Below, one piece after another: positions 52,280 through 59,832 of a stretch of 64,000 nucleotides of DNA. A model generated the notes under the pieces. It searched no databases, was not told the DNA's origin, and worked only from the letters and a program-made list of their open reading frames with translations. A program made the translations under genes and the position numbers. Numbering within the stretch: the first letter of the stretch is position 1; every line of letters starts with the position of its first letter. Location: contig JAPKHT010000001.1 of NCBI GenBank assembly GCA_026646655.1, positions 1 through 64,000 on the forward strand, given 5' to 3'. This DNA is from JADLBR01 sp020847615. Its GTDB lineage: Bacteria; Verrucomicrobiota; Verrucomicrobiia; JADLBR01.

Positions 52280-53712
52280 AACAGGCATTCGCGTTATTCG
52301 CCGCCTCCCTTCAGGTGGCCACCCAAGGCCCCGTGATCCATGCGGAGGCGCCGCCGAACATCATCGTTATCCTCGCCGATGATTTGGGATACGGGGATCT
52401 GTCGTGCTACGGGGCGACGAAGATCAAGACGCCGAACATCGATCGGTTGGCCCGCGAGGGCATGCGCTTCACCGACGCGCACACGGCGGCGTCGGTCTGT
52501 TCGCCGTCGCGGTACGGGCTCATGACCGGGCGGAGCCCTTGGCGACTTCATCTCAAGGGCAACGACTATCGCCTTGAGCCGGGTAGGCCGACGCTCGCCT
52601 CGCTCCTGCGAGTCCGAGGTTATCGCACCGCCGCCATCGGCAAATGGCACCTCGGCTATGGCCCCGAATGGGAGCACCCCCTGATTCCCGGACCGCTGGA
52701 GGCGGGCTTCGACTACCACTTCGGTGTGCCGACCAATCACAACGACCAGTTCCGCGCCTTCGTCGAGAACCGCGGGTTTTTTGGCCTGATGCCCGGCGAG
52801 ACCCTGCGCCTAGTGAAGGGCCAGCAATTCCCTTCGGGACTGGCGCGGCCCCGCATCGAGGATCAGGTGGACACGACGCTGACGGGGAAGGCGCTGGACT
52901 TCATCCGCGAGAACCGGGGACGGCCATGGTTCCTCTACTTCACGCCCTGCGCCCCGCACACGCACGTCACCCCGGCTGCGCGTTTCCGCGGCACGAGCCA
53001 GTGCGGCCTGTTCGGCGATTACGTTCAGGAGTTGGACGCGCACGTGGGAGAGATCCTCGCTCTGCTGGATGAACTCGGCCTTGCCGGACGCACCCTGATT
53101 GTATTCAGCAGCGACAACGGGAGCACGCCAAGTGATTTCAAGGGCAGCCAGGGGACGGTTCTCAATTTGGCCGACCCCGGGGGAGAGATCCGCGAGAGAT
53201 TCAAGACCGCGAAGCGAGACGCCCGGTCGATGGGCCACATCACCAATGGCCCTTGGCGCGACGGCAAGGGGTCGCCTTACGAGGGAGGGCACCGCGTTCC
53301 CTTCGTCGCCCGCTGGCCGGAGAAGGTCGCCCCGGGCACGGCATCGGACCAGACCCTTTGCCTGACCGACCTATTCGCCACCTTCGCGGCCATCCTCGGC
53401 GTCACGATTCCCGCGGATGCAGCGGAGGACTCGTTCGACATGCTGCCAGTTCTGACGGGCAAGGCCGCCGGTCCCGTCAGGGAGTTCACTTTTATCCAGG
53501 GCGACACCCACGACAACGCGATGGCGGTCCGATCCGGCGAATGGAAGTTGATTGAGACGAGTGAAAACAGTGCTGGAAAGGCCCATCAGTTGTTTGATCT
53601 GGCCGCGGATCCTGGCGAGACAACCGACGTCGCGAAGGGACAACCGCGGGTGGTCCAGCGGCTTGCAGCCGCCATCGACAAGGCGCGACAAGAGGGACGG
53701 ACCCGGCCATGA
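52276..53712 (+). CDS. Secreted S1-family sulfatase
   Basis: The 478-residue sulfatase has a signal-like N-terminus (FALFAASLQVATQGPVIHA), VILADDLGYGDLS, CSPSR with Cys75, GKWHLGYGPE and SSDNGSTPSD. GPLEAGFDYHFGVPTNHND and FVENRGFFGL place it with the paralogue group of 16355, 29759 and 53791. Start by ATGA overlap with the truncated sulfatase. Another sulfatase begins 78 bases after its stop. Confidence 0.95.
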   Translation: MKQAFALFAASLQVATQGPVIHAEAPPNIIVILADDLGYGDLSCYGATKIKTPNIDRLAREGMRFTDAHTAASVCSPSRYGLMTGRSPWRLHLKGNDYRLEPGRPTLASLLRVRGYRTAAIGKWHLGYGPEWEHPLIPGPLEAGFDYHFGVPTNHNDQFRAFVENRGFFGLMPGETLRLVKGQQFPSGLARPRIEDQVDTTLTGKALDFIRENRGRPWFLYFTPCAPHTHVTPAARFRGTSQCGLFGDYVQELDAHVGEILALLDELGLAGRTLIVFSSDNGSTPSDFKGSQGTVLNLADPGGEIRERFKTAKRDARSMGHITNGPWRDGKGSPYEGGHRVPFVARWPEKVAPGTASDQTLCLTDLFATFAAILGVTIPADAAEDSFDMLPVLTGKAAGPVREFTFIQGDTHDNAMAVRSGEWKLIETSENSAGKAHQLFDLAADPGETTDVAKGQPRVVQRLAAAIDKARQEGRTRP

Positions 53713-53790
53713 ATCGTGCTTCCGTGGAGTCCGACGCATCGGAGTCCAAGATTTCGGATTGGGCGCTATGATAAGAGGAAAGGGACAAAC

Positions 53791-55905
53791 ATGAGACATT
53801 TGTGCGGCATCATCGGCGGCCTCCTGCTGTTATCGTCGGGAGCATCGTGCGCCGCCGGGCGCCCGAACATCGTCGTCATCCTTGCGGATGATTTTGGCTA
53901 TGGCAGCGCGGTATGCTGCGGGGCGGATCCGGCGCTCGTGCAGACGCCGAATATCGATCGGCTGGCCAAAGAGGGCCGGCGCTTCACCGACGCGAACACG
54001 ACATCGTCGGTCTGCTCGCCGACGCGCTACTCGGTGGTCACGGGGCGCTATTGCTGGCGCACGCCGCTGAAGCACGAGGTGCTCAGCACCTTTGCGCCGC
54101 TGCACATCGAGACGACGAGGCTGACCGTGGCCTCGCTGCTCAAGAAGCACGGTTACGCGACGGCGGCGGTCGGGAAATGGCACCTCGGCTACGGCGCGGC
54201 GGACGATTCGCCGCAGTGGCGCACCGACTATTCGGCCGAGCTCTCGCCGGGGCCGCTCGACATCGGCTTCGATTACCACTTCTCCGTGCCCAGCAACCAC
54301 GGCGACGTGGCGGGCGTGTTCGTCGAAAACCGCTTCGTGCACGGCCTGCGCGGCGGGAAGATTCCCGAAGGCATGAAGGTCCCCGGCCCGGCGCCGGACT
54401 CGGACGATTTTCAGGCGACCTACACCGCCGCCGACATGGAGAACGCGAAGAGCGGCGTGAAGATCCTCGACCTTGACGCGCCCCGCCGGAAGAACCAGCG
54501 CGTGATGAAGGTGCTCACCGACAAGGCAGCGGATTGGTTGAGGCAGCAGCCGAAGGACAGGCCGTTCTTCCTCTATTTCACGCCCGTCGCGGTTCACAAT
54601 CCGGTCACGCCCGACAACGACATCGCGGGCCGGAGCAAGGCCGGCCTGTACGGCGATTGGATCCACGAGCTCGACCGGAGCGTGGGGCGCATCCTCGAGG
54701 TGCTGGACAAGATGGGCGTCGCGCAAGACACGCTCGTGATCTTCTCGAGCGACAACGGCGGAGTGTTCAAGCCGGAGAGGGAGTCGCTCCAGACCGCCGC
54801 GTTCAAGGCGGGGCTGCGCGTGAACGGCGACCTGCGCGGCGGCAAGCACGACGTGTGGGAGGGCGGCTTCAAGGTGCCGTTCCTGGTTCGCTGGCCGGGC
54901 AAAGCCGCGGCGGGTTCGGTATGCCGGGAGATGATCAGTCTCGCGGACATCCTCGCGACCACGGCGGCGATCGTCGGCGAACCGCTCCCGGACCCGTCGA
55001 AGGCCGCCGAGGATAGCCGCAGCTTTCTCCCAGCGATCCTCGGCGATCCGGAGCGACCGGTCCGGGACGACATGATCGTCCACAGCGCGCCGGGCGTGTT
55101 CGCGATCCGCAAGGGACCCTGGAAATGGATCGAGGGCGTGCCCGTGGACGAGATCAAGCCCGGCGCCCGCAAGGCGCAGGCCGATCAATTCCGCCCGCAA
55201 TTGTATAACACCCAGGACGATCCCGCAGAGACGAAGGACGTGAGCGCGCGGCATCCGGAGGTGGTCGCCGAGCTCCGCGCGCTGCTGAACCGCTACCGCG
55301 ATGGCGGCTACAGCCGCGAGCTCCCTCCCGCCGACGTGAGGCCCTCCGTGACGGAGGCGGTGGCACTCCCGCCGCTCACCGGCACCCTCGCGATGCACGA
55401 GCCCCTGGCCGCGTTGCCCGCCAAGCCGTGGGTGGCATCGGGCGGCGAATGGCAGGCGAAGGACGGCGGCCTGTGGGGCATGCCGAAGGCCGCGGAGGAC
55501 CAACCGGCAGCCCTGCGCGCGCCGCTGGCGATGACCGATGGCGCGATCGAATACGAGGTCAATTTTCGAGGGGCGAACCGGACTTCGCTCCGTGTCGAGT
55601 GGGGCGACCGCGAGGGCAGCTTTCGCCTCGTCGTCTCGCGCGCGTCGCTGGAAATGGCAAAGAATCCTTCGCGGGGCGAAGCGACGGATGCGCTGGAACC
55701 GCTCGCGCGCAAGGCGCTCAAGCTCGACTCGAACACGTGGTATCCCGTCCGCATCACGTTCAAGGGCAATGAGGCGATCGTGCAGGTCAACGACGTGACC
55801 GCGAAAGCCGCGCACGCCGTCCTGGGCCAACCGAAGACCGGCATGAACTTCCTCGTCTTCGGCCAGACCGCAGGGTTCCGCAACGTGAGGGTCGCGAAGG
55901 ACTGA
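53791..55905 (+). CDS. S1 sulfatase with C-terminal concanavalin-like domain
   Basis: The 704-residue protein starts at an ATG with AAAGGGA six bases upstream. Signal peptide GGLLLLSSGASCAAG; VILADDFGYGSA; CSPTR with Cys75; GKWHLGYGAADD; SSDNGGVFK. Residues about 530-704 form a LamG/DUF1080-like beta-sandwich (GEWQAKDGGLWGMPK, TWYPVRITFKGNEAIVQVND). It groups with 52276 by PGPLDIGFDYHFSVPSNHGD. The extra domain probably binds carbohydrate. It is followed after 21 bases by the ceramidase-like gene. Confidence 0.94.
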   Translation: MRHLCGIIGGLLLLSSGASCAAGRPNIVVILADDFGYGSAVCCGADPALVQTPNIDRLAKEGRRFTDANTTSSVCSPTRYSVVTGRYCWRTPLKHEVLSTFAPLHIETTRLTVASLLKKHGYATAAVGKWHLGYGAADDSPQWRTDYSAELSPGPLDIGFDYHFSVPSNHGDVAGVFVENRFVHGLRGGKIPEGMKVPGPAPDSDDFQATYTAADMENAKSGVKILDLDAPRRKNQRVMKVLTDKAADWLRQQPKDRPFFLYFTPVAVHNPVTPDNDIAGRSKAGLYGDWIHELDRSVGRILEVLDKMGVAQDTLVIFSSDNGGVFKPERESLQTAAFKAGLRVNGDLRGGKHDVWEGGFKVPFLVRWPGKAAAGSVCREMISLADILATTAAIVGEPLPDPSKAAEDSRSFLPAILGDPERPVRDDMIVHSAPGVFAIRKGPWKWIEGVPVDEIKPGARKAQADQFRPQLYNTQDDPAETKDVSARHPEVVAELRALLNRYRDGGYSRELPPADVRPSVTEAVALPPLTGTLAMHEPLAALPAKPWVASGGEWQAKDGGLWGMPKAAEDQPAALRAPLAMTDGAIEYEVNFRGANRTSLRVEWGDREGSFRLVVSRASLEMAKNPSRGEATDALEPLARKALKLDSNTWYPVRITFKGNEAIVQVNDVTAKAAHAVLGQPKTGMNFLVFGQTAGFRNVRVAKD

Positions 55906-55926
55906 CGGCGCACCCGAAAGCAACAG

Positions 55927-57225
55927 ATGGTGAAACGCGCACCGGTTCTCGCCGCCCTGCTGCTCGCGTCGCCGGAAGGGGTGCTGGCCGACGGCCCCCT
56001 CGGCGCGGGTGTAGGCTGCGTCGACATCACGCCCACCGAGCCGGTGGTGCTGGCGGGTTCGCCGGCTCCGAAGAAGTCGTCATCCGTGGGCACCCGCCTG
56101 TATGCGAGGGCGCTGGTTCTCTCGGCGGGCGGGCAAAAGGTGGCAATCGTCACCCTCGATACGCTGAAATACCCCGTGGAGCATGTGGTGCGGGCGCGCC
56201 GGCAGGTCGAGAAGGCCACCGGCATCCCGGCCAGTAACGTCATCATCTGTGCTTCCCACACGCACCGTGGCCCGCTGTGGAGCTATTACAAAGACCAGCT
56301 GGCGACGCCCATTGCGGAGGCGGTGGCGCTCGCGGCACGAGATCTCACGCCGTGCGGGCTCGGAGCCGCGAAGGGCAGGGTGGAAGGCGTGAGCGAGTGC
56401 CGCAGGGTGATCAAGGACGGGCAAGCCTGGAACCGGTGGCAGTTGCCTCCTCAAAGAGCCGACACATATCCCGCGGAGGGCTCGGCCGATCCCGATTTCG
56501 ATGTGCTGGCGGTGATCGGCAAGGGTGGCAGATACAAGGCGGTCGTGTATAACTTCGCCTGTCACGCCGCCAATACCCGGGATTCCGTCGTGTCGTCGGA
56601 TTATCCCGGCGATGTCCAACAGGTCGTCCAAGAGCGCCTGGGTTATGAAGTGCCCACGCTGTTTCTCGCCGGCGCCTGCGGTGACGTGAATCCCATCTAC
56701 AGCGTGAATCAGGAGATCCTTGGCGAGAAACTCGGCGGAGAAATCCTGCGGTGCCTTGGGCAACTCGAGCCAGTCGCCAGGCCGTCGCTCGCGATCCAGA
56801 CCCGCGAAATACAGATGCCGGGACGCGAGCATCCCGATTTCAAGGAGGCGGAGATCGCCCGCAACTGGCCCGGCCAGCTCGAGCATTACAGAAAGGCGTT
56901 CCACCACATGAAGGAAATGGCAAAGCCGGGCTACCCGTTCTTCCTGACCGGCATCCGCATCGGCGACGATTTCGCGATCGTGACCAATCCCGACGAGCTG
57001 TTTTGTGAAATCGGGCTGAGCATCAAGAAGCAATCGCCCTTCAAACACACCATGGTCGCGGAGCAGACCAACGGCGCCCACGGCTACGTGCCCACGGCGA
57101 AAGCCTTCGAGGGCGGCAGCTACGAAACCTGGTTTGGAGAGCACTCCTATCTCACCATCCGCGCTGGCGAGATCATCGAAAAAGAGTCGCTGGAGATCCT
57201 GAATCAGCTGAAGGGCAGAAGATAG
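55927..57225 (+). CDS. Secreted neutral ceramidase-like protein
   Basis: The 432-residue product has a signal peptide (APVLAALLLASPEGVLA) and the N-terminal domain of the neutral/alkaline ceramidase family: GCVDITPTEP, CASHTHRGP with likely zinc ligands His111 and His113, NFACHAANTR, SSDYPG and GACGDVNP. True ceramidases are longer (about 650-750 residues) with a C-terminal Ig-like domain, which is absent. In PVC genomes this short form is common beside sulfatases and glycosidases and probably acts on something other than ceramide. It is in line with the sulfatase at 53791. Confidence 0.85.
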   Translation: MVKRAPVLAALLLASPEGVLADGPLGAGVGCVDITPTEPVVLAGSPAPKKSSSVGTRLYARALVLSAGGQKVAIVTLDTLKYPVEHVVRARRQVEKATGIPASNVIICASHTHRGPLWSYYKDQLATPIAEAVALAARDLTPCGLGAAKGRVEGVSECRRVIKDGQAWNRWQLPPQRADTYPAEGSADPDFDVLAVIGKGGRYKAVVYNFACHAANTRDSVVSSDYPGDVQQVVQERLGYEVPTLFLAGACGDVNPIYSVNQEILGEKLGGEILRCLGQLEPVARPSLAIQTREIQMPGREHPDFKEAEIARNWPGQLEHYRKAFHHMKEMAKPGYPFFLTGIRIGDDFAIVTNPDELFCEIGLSIKKQSPFKHTMVAEQTNGAHGYVPTAKAFEGGSYETWFGEHSYLTIRAGEIIEKESLEILNQLKGRR

Positions 57226-57737
57226 AGAAATGGATGTTCCCACGACACGCGTTGGGTGCGGCGTTGGTCGTGTTCGTTGCGGGCGGTAGCGGCGCTGGCC
57301 AGGGTCGCCCACGCGCCAGACTATTCAGGGTTATCTCGGGTGGAACGGGGAGTGACCAAAGGCACCACTCTGGGCCCGTTCGCCGCGCTCTTGGTTCCGC
57401 CAGGCGGTTTTCGGCGCGACCTGCTTACGTCTCATGGCCTGCGAGCGTCAATGGCGCTTCCAGAGCGTTGAAGTGTCTGGCCCAGATGCTGGTGGATGCG
57501 GCGGTGGAATTGTCGCTGGGCCTGTGGCAGAAGGAGGGTCGCTAATAGCCCGTTGAATAGTCCATCCCTGACCAAGACCGAACCGGTCCGCGAGGCCGCG
57601 GGCCCTCCCGACGCAACCCGGGAGGGACGCCGGCCTCGGCGTCCGATGGCGTTCTTCAACAGGCTGTTAATCGTGCCCGCCCGCGAGGCCGAATCCACGG
57701 GGGCTGGACTATTGCCCCAGAGACCTTAGGAACAGTC
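57226..57737. other. Intergenic region with MITE-like element
   Basis: No gene is supported. A frame opening near 57234 starts like a signal peptide (ALGAALVVFVAGG) but then reads as random basic sequence to 57545, so it is at best a relic. The 3' part holds the inverted-repeat element listed separately. Confidence 0.5.
57543..57669. repeat. MITE-like element with terminal inverted repeats
   Basis: Imperfect 15-base terminal repeats (TAATAGCCCGTTGAA at 57543-57557; TTCAACAGGCTGTTA at 57655-57669) match at 13 positions. Inside are two GC-rich hairpins: CCCTCCCG/CGGGAGGG (57603-57626) and GGACGCCG/CGGCGTCC (57625-57644). At 127 bases and without a gene, it looks like a non-autonomous mobile element. 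No target-site duplication could be confirmed. Confidence 0.5.
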
Positions 57738-58520
57738 ATGGAACACATACCAGCTCTCGCCACCCTCCTGCTCGTGTCACTGGCCGACGTGCACGCCGCC
57801 GACTCCAAGCCATCCGCCGCACGGCGCGACGACGCCCTCTGGCTCCGGATGAAGGGAACTCTCGTCTTCCAGGATTCCTTCGACCGCCAGGAGGACGGGA
57901 ATCTGGCCAAGGCCATCGGCAACGGCTGGAACAGCGCCACGGCGGACCGCGTGCCGCACATCAAGATGGCCGATCTGGACGGCGGCGTCCTCAAGATCGC
58001 CAGCGCGACCAAGGAGGCGGGCCATGCGGCGCACATCCACCACGAGGCCGGGTTCACCGATGGGGGCGCGGTGGTGCGCTTCCGTTTCCCCGGCTTGAGC
58101 AAGGACGATTCCCTGCAACTGGGCTTTGTCGATCGCGAGTTGAAGGACGTCCACGCGGGGCACCTGTGCTACGGCATCCTCTCGAAAAGCGGCATCACCC
58201 TCATCGATCACAAGACCGGCGTGATGAACCTCGAGATTCGCAAACGTCGCGAGGAGATCGCCGCGCGCAAGGAGAAGACGCCCCCCGACCTAGAGGCGCT
58301 TCTGAAGACGAAACAGGTCACGGTCCCGTGGAAGGCCGACACGCAATGGCACGACCTGATCCTCGTCACCGAGGGCGACGAGATGCGCCTCAGCATCGAC
58401 GGGCGCCTTCTCGCCAGCCATCGCTCCGAGGGCTTCGCTCACCCGATGAAGCGGTGGTTCAGTTTCCTGGTTCCGGGCACGGTGTGGATCGATGACGTGA
58501 AGATCTGGCGAGTCCGGTGA
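57738..58520 (+). CDS. Stand-alone concanavalin-like (LamG/DUF1080-type) secreted protein
   Basis: The 260-residue product starts at an ATG with AGGA seven bases upstream. Signal peptide LATLLLVSLADVHAAD. The domain shows LVFQDSFDRQEDGNLAKAIG, GAVVRFRFPGLSKDDSLQLG, WHDLILVTEGDEMRLSIDG and a final TVWIDDVKIWRVR, the usual order of DUF1080-like domains in PVC bacteria. A Lys/Glu-rich insertion (REEIAARKEKTPPD) lies in the middle. Likely a carbohydrate-binding accessory protein. Confidence 0.82.
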   Translation: MEHIPALATLLLVSLADVHAADSKPSAARRDDALWLRMKGTLVFQDSFDRQEDGNLAKAIGNGWNSATADRVPHIKMADLDGGVLKIASATKEAGHAAHIHHEAGFTDGGAVVRFRFPGLSKDDSLQLGFVDRELKDVHAGHLCYGILSKSGITLIDHKTGVMNLEIRKRREEIAARKEKTPPDLEALLKTKQVTVPWKADTQWHDLILVTEGDEMRLSIDGRLLASHRSEGFAHPMKRWFSFLVPGTVWIDDVKIWRVR

Positions 58521-58643
58521 GGCGCGCGCGAGGCGCACACGGAACGGGCGGTGGAACTTCGGGCACTGTCCCTGGGTCGGGCGCTTTCGGATTTTTTGAC
58601 TGGCCGCGCAACCGCGGCGGCGCCCTGGCGTCTATAGGGGTAT

Positions 58644-59648
58644 ATGAGATGTCGTTTGCGACGCCGGGTGCGCGGTGGGCTGGCGACACTCTCTCTGCTC
58701 GGCATGAGCCTGGGGTCGGGCGCGGTGCCTGCCAGTTACGATCCTCTCGCGAAACCCGGGGGGGTCGCCATCGCGCGCCAGGATCTGGTGGTGCATGATT
58801 CGGGCCGGGACAGGGAGATCCCAGTGCGGGTGTATCTGCCCGGCGGTACCAACGCCGCTCCGGTGGTGCTCTTTAGCCATGGCTTGGGCGGTAGCCGCGA
58901 GGGCTGCGCCTATCTTGGGGAGCATTGGGCGGCGCGGGGCTATGTGGGGGTGTTTCTCCAGCATCCGGGCAGCGATGAATCGGTGTGGCGAGACCAGCCC
59001 ATCGAGGGGCGCATGGCCGCGATGCGCGAGGCCGCCTCGGGCAAGAACTTCATGCTCCGCGTCATGGACATCCCGGCGGTGCTCGACAGACTAACGGAGT
59101 GGAATGGGTCACGGGGACATCCCTTGCGCGGTCGCCTCGATCTGGGCCGCGTGGGGATGTCCGGCCATTCGTTTGGTGCGGTGACGACCCAGGCCGTGAG
59201 CGGCCAAACGTTCCCCGTTGTCGGCGCGCGATTCACCGATGGGCGGATCAGGGCGGCGATCGCATTCAGCCCGAGCCGTCCGAAACGCGGTGACGCCTCG
59301 GCCGCATTCGGGTCCGTGGGAATCCCATGGCTGCTTATGACCGGGACGCGCGACATCGCGGTCATCGGCGACACCGACGTCGCGTCTCGGCTCGCCGTAT
59401 TTCCCGCGCTGCCGGCGGGGGACAAGTATGAGCTGGTCCTTTTTGACGCCGAGCACTCCGCGTTCGCCGATCGCGCGCTGCCTGGCGACAAGATGGGGCG
59501 CAACCCGAATCACCACCGCGCCATCCTCGCGCTGTCCACCGCCTTCTGGGATGCGTACCTCCGGGGGGATGCCGGCGCTCTGGCATGGCTGCCGGGCGAT
59601 GAAGCGCGATCGGTGCTGGAGGATAAGGATCGGTGGCGGCTGAAGTGA
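58644..59648 (+). CDS. Secreted alpha/beta hydrolase (dienelactone hydrolase/PAF-acetylhydrolase-like)
   Basis: The 334-residue protein has an N-terminal export region (LATLSLLGMSLGSGAVPA). VVLFSHGLGGSREG provides the oxyanion region, MSGHSFGAVTT the nucleophile Ser176, and LFDAEHSAF a likely catalytic His. This arrangement is common in PVC secreted esterases annotated as platelet-activating-factor acetylhydrolase or dienelactone hydrolase-like. It may remove acyl groups from the polymer attacked by the neighbouring enzymes. It is convergent with the GH85-like gene. Confidence 0.85.
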   Translation: MRCRLRRRVRGGLATLSLLGMSLGSGAVPASYDPLAKPGGVAIARQDLVVHDSGRDREIPVRVYLPGGTNAAPVVLFSHGLGGSREGCAYLGEHWAARGYVGVFLQHPGSDESVWRDQPIEGRMAAMREAASGKNFMLRVMDIPAVLDRLTEWNGSRGHPLRGRLDLGRVGMSGHSFGAVTTQAVSGQTFPVVGARFTDGRIRAAIAFSPSRPKRGDASAAFGSVGIPWLLMTGTRDIAVIGDTDVASRLAVFPALPAGDKYELVLFDAEHSAFADRALPGDKMGRNPNHHRAILALSTAFWDAYLRGDAGALAWLPGDEARSVLEDKDRWRLK

Positions 59649-59783
59649 CGGGTCCGTCTGGCATGCGCGCGACTCGTTCCAGATCGGCCTTGGAGGCCGC
59701 GTTCGCTGTGGCAGACGCCTGCTTGGGGATGTCCCCCGGTGGTCCGGTTTCCTAAGTTCATGGGTTCCTGACCGTCTTCCGAC

Positions 59784-59832
59784 GGGGCAGTATTTTGGGC
59801 GCGGCCGGTAGCGCCGATGGTATCGCTGCCCC
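59784..59832. terminator. Candidate bidirectional terminator
   Basis: GGGGCAG (59784-59790) pairs with CTGCCCC (59826-59832), enclosing a second stem GGCGC/GCGCC (59798-59802, 59811-59815). It lies at the meeting point of two convergent genes and touches the stop codon of the minus-strand gene. Confidence 0.4.

Noticed and set aside
53830..55923. Minus-strand 697-codon frame opposite a sulfatase
   Set aside because: Antisense of a conserved sulfatase; composition typical of shadow frames in GC-rich DNA.
57234..57545. 103-codon + strand frame beginning like a signal peptide
   Set aside because: After the first 20 residues the sequence is random and basic; no family; possibly a relic only.
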